From NCBI GenBank assembly GCA_035762545.1, contig DASTOM010000034.1, positions 1 to 64,000 of the forward strand: a stretch of 64,000 bases of DNA, given 5' to 3'. The notes under the pieces are model-generated. The model made no database searches. It saw nothing but the letters and a program-made list of their open reading frames with translations, and was not told the origin of the DNA. Origin of the DNA: JANQRA01 sp035762545. GTDB taxonomy: Bacteria > Actinomycetota > Acidimicrobiia > Spongiisociales > ZC4RG35. The stretch's first letter is position 1. Each line of letters opens with the position of its first letter. Positions 1 through 8,832 of the stretch are shown piece after piece. The translations under genes and the position numbers were made by a program.

Positions 1-42
1 CCGAATGTGGGCTGTGCAACCCCGGGTTCGTGGTTTGGGGGC

Positions 43-48
43 TATAAC
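43..48 (+). promoter_or_regulatory. Candidate -10 element of pafB (TATAAC)
   Basis: TATAAC lies 9 bases before the ATG at 58, so a transcript from it would have a leader of only a few bases. No convincing -35 hexamer is seen at the usual distance. Very short leaders are common in actinomycetes. This is a sequence match only. Confidence 0.4.
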
Positions 49-57
49 GTCTCCAGC

Positions 58-978
58 ATGCAGAACGTCGTTGAGCGGGTGCTCAACCTGTTGATATATC
101 TCCTCGAGTCGCCAGTGCCGGTGACCTCCAATGACGTGAGAAACACGGTTCACGGCTACGCCGACCAGACCGACGAGGCGTTTCATCGCATGTTCGAGAG
201 GGACAAACAGGTCTTGCGACGTCTCGGCGTCCCCCTCGAGCTCGAAGCGGTCGATGCCTGGGAGATAGACGAGGGCTACACGGTCGACCCGGAGAAGTAC
301 GCCATCCCTGATCCGGGGTTGAGCCAAGAGGAGCGAGCCGCCCTGTCGGTTGCGGCTCGCATGGTCCGTCTCGGAGGCACCGAGGCGGGGGTCGGGGCGA
401 TCATCAAGCTGGGAGGGATCGAGCGTGATGCGGGCATCGAGCCGCTGGCGGCCGATCTCGGGGCGGGGGTGGAGACACTCGGCGATCTCTTCGGTGCCGT
501 CAGCGAGCGCCGAGAGATCGAGTTCACTTATCGAGGTCACCTCCGCCCGGTCAAGCCCTACGGGATCGCCCACCGCCGGGGTCACTGGTATCTCGTCGGT
601 GAGGTACCGGAGGGGGAACGGATGTATCGGGTCGATCGGATCACAGATCTCGTGGTCGGGGACCGGGCTGGCGCCTTCGAGAAGCCGAGGAACTTCGACA
701 TCAGGGCGGCGGCAAACGCTCAACCCTGGGAGGCCGGGTACGACCCGCCCGTCACCGCAGTTGTGCGGTTCGACGCCGACGTGGCGTGGTGGGCGGCGCG
801 GAGCCTCGGAGTTCCAGAACCCGGTGGCGAGCTGACGACGCAGGTGACCGTCTCCAACCAGGATGCTTTCATAGGGTGGCTGCTCAGTTTTGGCTCATCG
901 GCGGAAGTCCTCGAGCCGACCGAGTTGCGTACTGCAGTCATGGACCGGGTCAACGCCGCGGTGGGGCAGCTCAAGTGA
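58..978 (+). CDS. pafB: WYL-domain transcriptional regulator PafB
   Basis: This is a 306-aa protein of the PafB/PafC family: an N-terminal helix-turn-helix region, a middle WYL domain (about residues 140-220, with a segment around YRGHLRPVKPYGIAHRRG) and a C-terminal extension. In mycobacteria PafB and PafC act together as the activator of the LexA-independent DNA-damage response. I chose the ATG at 58 because the protein then begins at MQNVVERVLNLL, the normal start of the HTH. An upstream in-frame start at position 7 would add a non-conserved extension. The gene overlaps pafC by 4 bases (GTGA). The usual proteasome/Pup genes would lie to the left, outside the window. Confidence 0.88.
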   Translation: MQNVVERVLNLLIYLLESPVPVTSNDVRNTVHGYADQTDEAFHRMFERDKQVLRRLGVPLELEAVDAWEIDEGYTVDPEKYAIPDPGLSQEERAALSVAARMVRLGGTEAGVGAIIKLGGIERDAGIEPLAADLGAGVETLGDLFGAVSERREIEFTYRGHLRPVKPYGIAHRRGHWYLVGEVPEGERMYRVDRITDLVVGDRAGAFEKPRNFDIRAAANAQPWEAGYDPPVTAVVRFDADVAWWAARSLGVPEPGGELTTQVTVSNQDAFIGWLLSFGSSAEVLEPTELRTAVMDRVNAAVGQLK

Positions 979-1907
979 CCAGTCCACGCACTGTCACCCG
1001 AATCTCCAGGATCCTGGCTCTGATTCCGTACGTCCTCGATCGGTCGACGGTCGATGTGGACGAGGTCATGGAGCGTTTCGACTACGCCAGCCGTGACCAG
1101 CTCACCAAGGACCTCAACACGATCTTCGTGTGCGGTTTGCCCGGATATGGCCCGGGAGACCTCATGGAGGCGTACCTCGACGAAGACGAGGTGGTCATCG
1201 ACGCGGCCGAGTTCTTCGCAAAAGCCCCGCGCTTGACCCCGGCCGAGGCTTTGGGGCTCCTCGCCGCCGGGATGACAGTGCTCGGATCCGGAGAAGGCAG
1301 TCCGGCCCTCGACTCTGCGGTGCGCAAGCTGACCAAAGCGGTGATGCCCGACGCCGACACCAGCCTTGCAGTCGACGTCATCGATGAATCCAAGAGTCTT
1401 GGCGCGCTCCGGGACGCGGCGACCGAAGGTCGTGTTGTTCGAATCGTCTATCGCTCGGTGGCGAAGGAGGAGACCACCGAGAGGGAGATCGAGCCGTGGT
1501 CGGTGTTCGCCTCGTTGGGGCGGTGGTACGTGATCGGCCACTGCAGGATGGTGGACGGGCAGCGCACATTTCGGATCGACAGGATCAAGGAGCTCGAAGT
1601 GCTCGACGACACCTTCGAGAGACCCAAGAAGGTCCCGGAACCGGGCGTCGGATACACACCCGCCGAAGATGATGTCGTCTGTCTCATCGATCTCGAGCCT
1701 GCCGCACTCTGGGTTCTCGAGTACTACCCCGTGGACGTGGTGAAAGAGACCAAGACGTCCACCCGGATCCGCTTTCACTCGCCAGACACCGAGGTACCAG
1801 CACGTTTGTTGCTCCGTCTCGGAACCGACGCCAGTTTGGTGGAGGGAAACGCGGTCCGGGATCGGATGAGAGAAATCGCCTCCGATCTCGCCGCGATCTA
1901 CTCATAG
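975..1907 (+). CDS. pafC: WYL-domain transcriptional regulator PafC
   Basis: A 310-aa paralogue of the preceding gene: HTH in about residues 10-90, a WYL domain around residues 150-220 (segment IVYRSVAKEETTEREIEPWSV), and a C-terminal WCX-like region. It is expected to form the PafBC heterodimer that activates DNA repair genes. The start is a GTG at 975 that overlaps the pafB stop codon, so the two are probably translationally coupled. The longer open frame from 786 would overlap pafB heavily and is not needed. The pafB-pafC-tat-helY order matches that of mycobacteria. Confidence 0.88.
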   Translation: MTSPRTVTRISRILALIPYVLDRSTVDVDEVMERFDYASRDQLTKDLNTIFVCGLPGYGPGDLMEAYLDEDEVVIDAAEFFAKAPRLTPAEALGLLAAGMTVLGSGEGSPALDSAVRKLTKAVMPDADTSLAVDVIDESKSLGALRDAATEGRVVRIVYRSVAKEETTEREIEPWSVFASLGRWYVIGHCRMVDGQRTFRIDRIKELEVLDDTFERPKKVPEPGVGYTPAEDDVVCLIDLEPAALWVLEYYPVDVVKETKTSTRIRFHSPDTEVPARLLLRLGTDASLVEGNAVRDRMREIASDLAAIYS

Positions 1908-1995
1908 GGTCGAACGACCTACGGCCGGGCCCTTCAGTTTGGGCGGGCACCTGCCGATTCGGTGTCTACCCAATGCGGAGACCGGAGACCAAGAG

Positions 1996-2286
1996 ATGAC
2001 CACCATCAAGACAACGTGCAACCGTTGTGGCGATATTCACCTGACACCTGGAGACGTGGCGCTGGAGCTGCGACCGGGTGGTAGGGAGGGTGACTACTGC
2101 TTCACATGCCCGAGCTGCACGTCTGAGCAACGACGACCTGCCAACTCCCGTGTCGTCAGTGTGTTGCTTGCAACTGGTGTTCAGTTCGAGGTCGTGAACC
2201 CGGACCCGATCACGGAGACCGAGATCGAGGCATTCATGGCCGCCCTGGAGACGGAGCCGGATCCGCTCCGTCTGTTGGCCGGCTAG
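1996..2286 (+). CDS. Small zinc-ribbon protein, function unknown
   Basis: This is a 96-aa protein with two CxxC pairs, CNRC near residues 8-11 and CPSC near residues 37-40, which suggests a single zinc-binding knuckle. The rest shows no recognisable domain; the C-terminus is acidic and helical. I chose the ATG at 1996 because the protein then begins just before the first CxxC; GAGACCAAGAG just upstream gives a weak ribosome-binding site. It sits alone between pafC and the Tat genes and is followed by a strong terminator, so it probably ends the paf transcript. I do not recognise the family. Confidence 0.65.
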   Translation: MTTIKTTCNRCGDIHLTPGDVALELRPGGREGDYCFTCPSCTSEQRRPANSRVVSVLLATGVQFEVVNPDPITETEIEAFMAALETEPDPLRLLAG

Positions 2287-2329
2287 GACCAAACGCACGG
2301 GTTGAGCGCCGGGGGGACGGTGCTCTCAC

Positions 2330-2371
2330 GAGAAGGTGACGATCGGGCGGTCGTCACCTTCTCCTTGTTTT
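2330..2371 (+). terminator. Strong Rho-independent terminator after the zinc-ribbon gene
   Basis: A perfect 13-bp stem, GAGAAGGTGACGA (2330-2342) with TCGTCACCTTCTC (2351-2363) and an 8-base loop, is followed by CTTGTTTT. It separates the paf transcript from the tat genes, which start 60 bases later. Confidence 0.9.
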
Positions 2372-2430
2372 GGGCGGCAGTTGGCGCACCCAACTGCAAT
2401 GTGAACGGAGTCAGGCTTTAGCATCCGCAC

Positions 2431-2841
2431 ATGCTCCAGACGGGCGAGATCATCATCATTGCCTTGCTCGCACTCGTCGTGCTCGGCCCGACCCGTCTCC
2501 CCGAGATGGCCCGAAAGATCGGCAAGTGGACCGCAGAGCTGCGACAGGCTGCCCGCGACATCACCGCGGGCCTCGAAGCTGAGGTCGCAGACCTCAAAGA
2601 CGCCGGACAGCAGCTGAAGGCACCCCTCGATGAGGTGAAGAAGCCCTTCCGGGAAATCGGCGAGGAGATGGGCAGTCTCGGTAAGGGGATGGAGTGGAAG
2701 GGCCCGAAGCCGCTCTCCGGTCCGACGCCGGAGGACGCCATGCGTGACCTCGAGGAGATGAACCGGCTCTCGGCGGAGTCGACCGAGCCTCCGGACTCAT
2801 CGCAGGAGGATCCACCCAGTGGCGAGCCAACTGGTGACTGA
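2431..2841 (+). CDS. tatB: Sec-independent translocase TatA/B family, TatB-like
   Basis: A 136-aa protein with one N-terminal membrane helix (about residues 5-20), a short hinge, an amphipathic helix and a long polar acidic tail. It works with TatC in export of folded proteins with twin-arginine signals. The hinge reads LGPTRLPEMARKIGKW, which has the LGP-x-RLP pattern of TatB rather than the FG-x-KKLP pattern of TatA, and the length also suits TatB. In mycobacteria the gene in this place is called tatA. The stop overlaps the GTG start of tatC by 23 bases. No separate TatA gene is seen in the window. Confidence 0.82.
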   Translation: MLQTGEIIIIALLALVVLGPTRLPEMARKIGKWTAELRQAARDITAGLEAEVADLKDAGQQLKAPLDEVKKPFREIGEEMGSLGKGMEWKGPKPLSGPTPEDAMRDLEEMNRLSAESTEPPDSSQEDPPSGEPTGD

Positions 2842-3544
2842 CAGCCCGCAATCCATCCTCGCCCACATCGAGGAGCTTCGCTGGAGGATCGTCAAACTTG
2901 GGGCGGCTGTGATCGTTGGTGCGATCGTGGCCTTCGTGTTCGCCGATCAGCTGAGAACCATCCTGGAGGCTCCCTTCTACGACGCGGCACCAGACAACAC
3001 TTTCCAGGCTCTCAAACCGGGTGAGGAGTGGGGAGTCCTGATGAGGATCTCCCTTTTCGGAGGCGTGCTGCTTGCCGCACCTGTGATCCTCTATCAGATC
3101 TGGGCGTTCATCAATCCGGCGCTCACCGGAACGGAGCGCAAATGGGCGCTCCCCGTTGTTGCGGCGCTGGTGCTGCTCTTCCTGGGAGGCGTGACGTTTG
3201 GCTATTTCGTCCTGCCACGGGGTCTTGCCTTCCTTCTTGGCATCTTCCCCGATGTTCAGAACGACCTTCTCATCGGTGACTACTACGCCTTCGTGCTCCG
3301 GTTCCTGCTCGCCTTCGGGCTGGCGTTTCTCTACCCGGTGTTTCTCTTCGCAGCGGCCGCCGCAGGGATCATCACTTCGGAGCAGATGGCGAAAGGGCGG
3401 CGTTGGGCTGTGCTGCTCGTCGTCGTGGGGGCCGCCCTGATAACCCCGACCGGCGACGTCCTCAACCTGCTGATCCTGGCAGTCCCTCTGTACCTGATGT
3501 ACGAGATCACCTACTGGCTCGTCCGACTGGTCCTGAAGAAGTGA
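2819..3544 (+). CDS. tatC: Sec-independent protein translocase TatC
   Basis: A 241-aa polytopic membrane protein with six predicted helices, the core receptor for twin-arginine signal peptides. The N-terminal cytoplasmic motif HIEELRWRI (about residues 16-24) is the conserved TatC signature, and PAL/NPALTGTERK in the first cytoplasmic loop also fits. The start is a GTG inside the 3' end of the TatB gene. The stop overlaps the GTG start of the helicase gene. The length is typical of the family. Confidence 0.93.
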   Translation: MASQLVTDSPQSILAHIEELRWRIVKLGAAVIVGAIVAFVFADQLRTILEAPFYDAAPDNTFQALKPGEEWGVLMRISLFGGVLLAAPVILYQIWAFINPALTGTERKWALPVVAALVLLFLGGVTFGYFVLPRGLAFLLGIFPDVQNDLLIGDYYAFVLRFLLAFGLAFLYPVFLFAAAAAGIITSEQMAKGRRWAVLLVVVGAALITPTGDVLNLLILAVPLYLMYEITYWLVRLVLKK

Positions 3545-6081
3545 GCCTCTCTGCGTTTTGGGCGCAGTACGAGTTCCCACCTGACGACTTCCAGCTGGAG
3601 GCTGCCGAAGCGATCGCTGAGGGGATGTCGGTTGTGGTCACCGCACCGACTGGCGCCGGTAAGACCCTGGTCGCCGAGGCTGCCACCTATCTGGGGCGCA
3701 CCGGTGGAGCGAGAGTGTTCTACACGACTCCGATCAAGGCCCTGTCCAACCAGAAGTTCAACGATCTGTCAGCCGCATATCCCGATGGCGAGGTAGGTCT
3801 GCTGACCGGGGACAACGTCGTCAACCCTGAGGCACCGGTGATCGTGGCGACTCTCGAAGTCCTCAGGAACATGATCTACGCCGACCCGGAACGGCTGGAG
3901 GACGTCTCCACCGTGATTCTCGACGAGGCCCACTACCTCCAGGACCGCTCTCGGGGCGCCGCGTGGGAGGAGGTCATCATCCACTGTCCTCCCCATGTCC
4001 GCTTTGTGTGTCTGTCCGCGACCATCTCCAACAACGAGCAGTTCGCCGAGTGGATTGCGGAGCGTAGGGGCCCGACCCGGCTCGTGACCAGCGACATTCG
4101 ACCGGTGCCTCTGGAGTCGATGTACATGATCAAAGAGCGCTCCGGGGCACGAACGTTGCACTTTCTGCCGATGTTCGTCGAGAGGGAAGGTAGGCGTCGC
4201 CCCAACCCGAGGCTGGAGCACATGCTTGGACTGGAGAGGGGACGTCGTCATCGGTTCAAGACTCCGAGCCGTCAGGAGGTCATCGAAGAGCTGGCCAATT
4301 CCCGCATGTTGCCGGCGATCTACTTCATCTTCTCCCGGTCGGGGTGTGACGCGGCGGCGATGCGTCTCGCCGATGCCGGCATCCGCCTCACCGATGCCGA
4401 AGAACGACGGGTGATTCGGGCGGTTGCGGAGGAGAGCACAGCCCACCTCGGTGACGACGACCTGGCGGTCCTCGGCTACGACCGGTGGATGTACGCACTG
4501 GAGTGTGGTGTGGCAGCCCACCATGCCGGTCTGGTACCCGCCTTCAAAGAGACTGTCGAGGAGTTGTTCAAGCGGGGCCTGGTCAAGGCCGTCTTCGCCA
4601 CCGAAACCCTCGCCCTCGGGATCAACATGCCGGCCCGGTCGGTGGTCATCGAGAACCTGAGCAAGTTCAACGGCGAGTCTCATGAGCTGCTGGCGCCGGG
4701 TGACTACACCCAACTGACCGGTCGCGCCGGGAGGCGGGGGATCGACGTGGAGGGATTCGGGGTCGTTCTGCACTCGCCGTTCGTGAAGTTTCGCCAGGTC
4801 ACAGAGATCGCCTCGGTCGGGTCGCACGAGCTGAAGTCGAGTTTTCGCCCCACTTACAACATGACGGCCAACCTCGTGGCGAACTACGAGGAGGAGCACG
4901 CCCAGGAACTCCTGCAGTCGTCGTTTGCCGCGTTCCAGAGGGAGGAGAGGAGTGCGGCCAACACCACCCAGATCGAAGCACTCGAGCATCAACTCGCCAA
5001 GGAGGTCGCCCAGTCGCACTGCGATCGGGGGGATGTCGAGCAGTATCTCGCGATGGTCGAGGCCGCTCCGCCGACGCATCGACGTGACGGGATCGCAGCG
5101 CTCCTCCGTCCCGGGGTCGTCGTCGACGTCGACGGTGGCTCCAGGGATGGCAGGTATGTCGTCCTCAAGCGGCTGTCGTCGAAGAACGGCGGATCGCGAT
5201 ACCTGGTTCTGTCCACCTCGGGGCGGGTGTCCACATTGGGGCACCGACAGATCCCGGACACCAGCGAAACGGTGGCGAGCATCGACCTGCCTCAGCCGTT
5301 TCGACCCCGCGACCGGCGCTTCGTCAGCGACACCCTTCGGTCTCTTCGCAAGGTTCCCCCCAGGGCAGGCGGGCCATCGAACCGCGACATCTCAGGGGTC
5401 GACCATCCGGTGGCGGAATGCCCGGACGCTGCTCACCACGTCGCTGCCTTGCGGCGAGCCCGTCGGCTTCAAGCCCGCCTCGAGCAACAACGCAGCATGA
5501 GACGCACGTCGGGGTTCGGTCTGTTGGAAGAGTTCCGCTCGATCCAGGAGCTGCTCACCAATCTGGCTTACCTCGAGGGCTGGCGTCTCACGCCGCGTGG
5601 CGAGCGCCTTCGCAAGCTGTACAACGAGTCCGATCTCCTGGTCGCCGAGGCGCTGGAACGAGGTGCCCTCTACGACCTCGATCCGTCGGAACTGGCGGCT
5701 CTGGTCTCGATCTTCGTCTACGAACCACGGACCGACCAGATGTCCACCGCCGACTGGCCCAGTGATCGGCTCGAGGAGCGATGGGCCCAGGTGGACGACA
5801 TCTGGAAGGAGCTGAACCGACTCGAGGGCGAGTACCGCCTGTCGCCGATGCGAAGACCCGACCCCGGGTTCGGACGCGTGGCGTTCCAGTGGGCCAACGG
5901 CGCCGGCTTCGATGAGCTCACTGCCAGGTCCATGGCCCCTGGTGACTTCGTCAGAGTGTCGAGACAGCTCGCCGACCTGCTCAGACAGCTGCGAGACGCC
6001 GCTCCAGAGATGTCCGACGAGGCCGACGCCGCCCTTCGGGCAGTGGATCGCGGGGTGGTGGCGGCGCAGGGAGTCGGCTGA
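3541..6081 (+). CDS. helY: Ski2/HelY-like DEAD/DEAH-box RNA helicase
   Basis: An 846-aa superfamily 2 helicase. Motif I is APTGAGKT near the N-terminus, motif II is DEAH in VILDEAHYLQD, motif III is SAT, and motif VI is QLTGRAGRRGID. The C-terminal third carries the helical DSHCT-like region of Mtr4/Ski2 proteins. It probably remodels or unwinds RNA; the bacterial role is not well defined. The GTG at 3541 overlaps the tatC stop by 4 bases, and I prefer it to a start at 3403 inside tatC. The position after tatC matches mycobacterial helY. Confidence 0.9.
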   Translation: MSLSAFWAQYEFPPDDFQLEAAEAIAEGMSVVVTAPTGAGKTLVAEAATYLGRTGGARVFYTTPIKALSNQKFNDLSAAYPDGEVGLLTGDNVVNPEAPVIVATLEVLRNMIYADPERLEDVSTVILDEAHYLQDRSRGAAWEEVIIHCPPHVRFVCLSATISNNEQFAEWIAERRGPTRLVTSDIRPVPLESMYMIKERSGARTLHFLPMFVEREGRRRPNPRLEHMLGLERGRRHRFKTPSRQEVIEELANSRMLPAIYFIFSRSGCDAAAMRLADAGIRLTDAEERRVIRAVAEESTAHLGDDDLAVLGYDRWMYALECGVAAHHAGLVPAFKETVEELFKRGLVKAVFATETLALGINMPARSVVIENLSKFNGESHELLAPGDYTQLTGRAGRRGIDVEGFGVVLHSPFVKFRQVTEIASVGSHELKSSFRPTYNMTANLVANYEEEHAQELLQSSFAAFQREERSAANTTQIEALEHQLAKEVAQSHCDRGDVEQYLAMVEAAPPTHRRDGIAALLRPGVVVDVDGGSRDGRYVVLKRLSSKNGGSRYLVLSTSGRVSTLGHRQIPDTSETVASIDLPQPFRPRDRRFVSDTLRSLRKVPPRAGGPSNRDISGVDHPVAECPDAAHHVAALRRARRLQARLEQQRSMRRTSGFGLLEEFRSIQELLTNLAYLEGWRLTPRGERLRKLYNESDLLVAEALERGALYDLDPSELAALVSIFVYEPRTDQMSTADWPSDRLEERWAQVDDIWKELNRLEGEYRLSPMRRPDPGFGRVAFQWANGAGFDELTARSMAPGDFVRVSRQLADLLRQLRDAAPEMSDEADAALRAVDRGVVAAQGVG

Positions 6082-6965
6082 TGCCGAAATGGACCGTCAT
6101 CGTCAATCCCGGGGCCGGACGGACGCCGACCACTGTGGACTCGGTGCGGGCCGCCCTCGAGGCGGCCGGCGTCGACTCGACGATCGAGCGACCGATGTCA
6201 CCAGCGGAGACGAAGTCGCTCATCCAGACCGCCGCAATGGGAGGAGCAACCCATTTCGCCGTCGCAGGGGGCGACGGCACGGTCAATCTCGCCGCCAACG
6301 TGCTGCTCAACCTGGAGGGGATACCCACCCCGACGATCGGGGTCCTGCCAGTGGGTACCGGTTGCGACCTTCTCCGCACCTTCGGCCTGCCACAGGACCT
6401 GTTCGGGGCGGCACGGCACCTGGCCACGGATGATGACTACGGCATCGACGTGGCCACGCTCGAAGGTTCCTGGGGTTCGCGCTACTTCGTCAACGTCGCC
6501 CAGGTCGGCGTAGGCGCCGCCGCGGCCCAGACCGCACCCCGGATCACACGGAAGGTCGGGTCGGCCCGCTATCCCATGGCCTTCGCCGCCCGGCTTCCGA
6601 GATTCCCGGCGGCGCATGTCACCGTCGAGACCGAGCGCCGGACTTACGAGTCGGAGGCCCTGGCAGTCATCCTGGCCAACGCCCAGTTCTTCGCCGGCGG
6701 CTGGAACGTGGCCCCCAAGGCGACGCTTGTCGACGGCGTGCTCGACGTCCAGATCATCAACTGTGCCAAGACCAGGGCACCGTCACTGGTGCCCAGGATC
6801 ATCCGGGGCACACACTTGACAGACCGGGCGGTCCGCAGGTTCTCCGCCGCCACGTTCAAGGTGGAAACCAGTGTGGAATGGCCATTGGAGGCCGATGGGG
6901 ACTACATCGGGAATACCCCGGTGACGGGTCGGGTTGTGCCGGCCGCGCTACGCCTCAAAATCTGA
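6081..6965 (+). CDS. Diacylglycerol/lipid kinase family protein
   Basis: A 294-aa protein of the DagK/YegS lipid kinase family. The N-terminus has VNPGAG (about residues 8-13), the nucleotide loop GGDGTVN follows near residue 62, and GVLPVGTGCDLLRTF matches the usual P-x-GT-x-N-D-F element with Cys in place of Asn. It would phosphorylate a lipid head group with ATP at the membrane; the substrate cannot be told from sequence. The ATG shares one base with the helicase stop (TGATG), which suggests coupling. Confidence 0.82.
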   Translation: MPKWTVIVNPGAGRTPTTVDSVRAALEAAGVDSTIERPMSPAETKSLIQTAAMGGATHFAVAGGDGTVNLAANVLLNLEGIPTPTIGVLPVGTGCDLLRTFGLPQDLFGAARHLATDDDYGIDVATLEGSWGSRYFVNVAQVGVGAAAAQTAPRITRKVGSARYPMAFAARLPRFPAAHVTVETERRTYESEALAVILANAQFFAGGWNVAPKATLVDGVLDVQIINCAKTRAPSLVPRIIRGTHLTDRAVRRFSAATFKVETSVEWPLEADGDYIGNTPVTGRVVPAALRLKI

Positions 6966-7011
6966 GGAATGTGGCATACTCCCGCCGCCCCAAGAGGGCA
7001 GAGACTCAGGA

Positions 7012-7473
7012 ATGGCCAAGAACGACGAACCAATAGAACTCGAAGAATCCGACGATCTGGACGAGATCGAAGACATCGATGAAGTCGAGCTCGACGAGGA
7101 GCTGGACGAGGAGCTCGACGAGGAGATCCCCGTCGTAGAGGACGAGGACTTCGAAGACGAGGGTGACGACGGCCTCGATGACGGAGAGTACGACGAGGAC
7201 GACGAGGACGACGAGCACGACGAGGAGACTGCCGAGGCTCTGGAAGAGCTCGAGAATCAGGAGCTCCAGCTTCTCGACGACGAAGCCAACGAGGCGATGC
7301 TCGTCGACGAGGTGGCCGAACTCAGGGCGATGCGACGTGAAGAGCTCACTCTCAACGTCGACGCCCAGAGCCAGAAAGACGACGAGTTCGTCTGTCAGTC
7401 TTGCTTCATGGTGAAGCGCACCAGCCAGCTCGCCAACAAACGCAAGATGATCTGCTTCGACTGCACGGACTAA
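7012..7473 (+). CDS. DUF4193 family acidic zinc-finger protein
   Basis: A 153-aa protein with a very acidic Asp/Glu-rich N-terminal two-thirds (residues 5-90, almost certainly disordered). A C-terminal domain contains CQSC and CFDC, a likely zinc site, around MVKRTSQL. This pattern is that of DUF4193, a small family found across actinomycetes. The function is unknown. The start is the ATG at 7012, since the frame upstream runs through the end of the lipid kinase gene. The strong GA bias of the acid run is coding bias, not a DNA repeat. Confidence 0.85.
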   Translation: MAKNDEPIELEESDDLDEIEDIDEVELDEELDEELDEEIPVVEDEDFEDEGDDGLDDGEYDEDDEDDEHDEETAEALEELENQELQLLDDEANEAMLVDEVAELRAMRREELTLNVDAQSQKDDEFVCQSCFMVKRTSQLANKRKMICFDCTD

Positions 7474-7476
7474 TGG

Positions 7477-7523
7477 CTCGGATCAGGATCCGAGTCAGCT
7501 TGAATCGAGCGGCCTTCGGCCGC
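7477..7523 (+). terminator. Tandem hairpins after the DUF4193 gene
   Basis: Two inverted repeats follow the stop codon. CTCGGATC-AG-GATCCGAG spans 7477-7494, and GCGGCC-TTC-GGCCGC spans 7509-7523. A weaker stem, CGGGC-AGA-GCCCG, lies just beyond. There is no T-run, so this is either a Rho-type or structural terminator or a processed 3' end rather than a classical intrinsic terminator. The rest of the 142-base gap up to 7615 shows nothing else. Confidence 0.5.
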
Positions 7524-7615
7524 GCCCTCCTCTGCTGGCCGGCCGGGCAGAGCCCGTCCCGCCAGGGCGAGGGGGGAATGACGGAGCCTCCCCCCGCCCG
7601 CACACCCCAACCCAC

Positions 7616-8356
7616 GTGACCGCGTCCGGGGGAGTAGCGCCCGATCGCGTAGTGGTTGCTCTTCCTACCTTCAACGAGATCGAGAACCTCCCTTCGATCG
7701 TTCCGGAGATAGTTGCGCATGGGTATCGCCTGCTGATCGTGGATGACCATTCTCCCGACGGGACAGGGCGAATAGCTGACAGCTTCGCTCGTGACCTGGA
7801 CCTGGTTTCGGTTCTGCACCGTGAGTCCAAACAAGGTCTCGGCCCCGCCTACGCAGCCGCCTTCGACAGGGCGTTGGCCGAGGACGCCGAGATCGTGATC
7901 GAGATGGATGCGGACTTCTCCCACGATCCGGCCGATTTGCCACGCCTGGTCGCCGCGATCGATGCAGGAGCCGACCTGGTGATCGGTTCCCGATATGTGC
8001 CCGGAGGGGGCACACCCGACTGGCCCTTCCGGCGCCGGTTCATCTCGAAGGGGGGCAACCTCTACGCTCGGACGCTGCTCGGGTTGCAGGTCCAGGACGC
8101 CACCGCAGGATTCCGTGCCTACACCTCAGGCGCCCTCGAGAGTCTCCCGTACCGATCCGCCGAAGCATCAGGCTATGGGTTTCAGGTCGAAATGGCCTGG
8201 CGGGCACATCAGCTCGGATTGTCGATCACGGAGATACCGATCACCTTCCGTGACCGGATCAGGGGTACTTCGAAGATGGGTCCTCGTATCGTGGCCGAGG
8301 CCATGGGATTGGTCACCCTTTGGGGTCTGAAGCGTCTGTTGGGGCGAGTCACGTGA
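7616..8356 (+). CDS. Polyprenol-phosphate mannosyltransferase-like GT2 glycosyltransferase
   Basis: A 246-aa GT-A glycosyltransferase without membrane helices, similar to dolichol-phosphate mannosyl synthases and the catalytic part of mycobacterial Ppm1. It shows PTFNEIENL (residues 17-25), IVDDHSPDGTG, the metal-binding EMDADFSHDP, GSRYVPGG, and a C-terminal ITFRDR-x-R-GTSKM that is diagnostic for the family. It would transfer mannose from GDP-mannose to a polyprenyl phosphate for cell-envelope glycosylation. The start is GTG; the stop overlaps the next gene by 4 bases. Sugar specificity is inferred. Confidence 0.85.
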   Translation: MTASGGVAPDRVVVALPTFNEIENLPSIVPEIVAHGYRLLIVDDHSPDGTGRIADSFARDLDLVSVLHRESKQGLGPAYAAAFDRALAEDAEIVIEMDADFSHDPADLPRLVAAIDAGADLVIGSRYVPGGGTPDWPFRRRFISKGGNLYARTLLGLQVQDATAGFRAYTSGALESLPYRSAEASGYGFQVEMAWRAHQLGLSITEIPITFRDRIRGTSKMGPRIVAEAMGLVTLWGLKRLLGRVT

Positions 8357-8832
8357 AGGTCACCGCACGAATCGCCGGCATCGACGACCTGGAGACCCTG
8401 GTTCGTCTCTACCGGTCCCTCGAGGAGGAAATGGTGGGCCTCCATGCCATGTGGCCGGTGGCCGACGGTCTCGACGAACCGATCGGCGATTCGTTCCGCC
8501 AAGCCCTGTCGGAGCCGAACACGGTGCTGATCATCGGGGAGATCGATGGATATCCGTTCGGCTTCCTCATGGCACGCGTCGAACGTCTCCTGGCCCAGGC
8601 CGACGGCGAGGAGGTCGGCGCCATAAGGCTCATATATGTCGATCATGACGCCCGAGAGGTGGCGGTCGGCGAGGAGATGAGGGAGACGGTCCTATCGATG
8701 CTGCGGGATCGCGGACTGACCAAATTCGACGCCCACGTCCTTCCCGGTCACCGACTGGCGAAGAACTTCTTCGAGTCGGGCGGGTTCTCGGCCCGATCCA
8801 TCATCATGCACCACGATGACAACCGAGAGTGA
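8353..8832 (+). CDS. GNAT family N-acetyltransferase
   Basis: A 159-aa single-domain GNAT protein. A beta strand with IRLIYVDHDAREVAVGEEM (about residues 88-106) takes the place of the acetyl-CoA-binding motif, and GHRLAKNFFESGGF near the C-terminus matches the usual A-x-x-F-Y-x-x-x-GF ending. The substrate is unknown. The GTG at 8353 overlaps the preceding stop codon, and the 3' end overlaps the Nudix gene by 17 bases, so it is likely part of the same transcript. Confidence 0.75.
   Translation: MKVTARIAGIDDLETLVRLYRSLEEEMVGLHAMWPVADGLDEPIGDSFRQALSEPNTVLIIGEIDGYPFGFLMARVERLLAQADGEEVGAIRLIYVDHDAREVAVGEEMRETVLSMLRDRGLTKFDAHVLPGHRLAKNFFESGGFSARSIIMHHDDNRE

Noticed and set aside
720..1778. 352-aa open frame antisense to pafB/pafC
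   Set aside because: Shadow of two well-supported genes; composition follows the opposite-strand codon bias and no domain is seen.
3769..5244. 491-aa antisense frame within helY
   Set aside because: Long antisense frames are expected in high-GC genes; the helicase motifs on the plus strand are clear.
7050..7220. GA-rich apparent DNA repeat
   Set aside because: It is the coding sequence for the Asp/Glu-rich part of the DUF4193 protein, with no fixed period.
7401..7619. 72-aa frame after the DUF4193 gene
   Set aside because: It runs through tandem hairpins and overlaps the real DUF4193 end; low-complexity Arg/Pro-rich sequence typical of noncoding GC-rich DNA.
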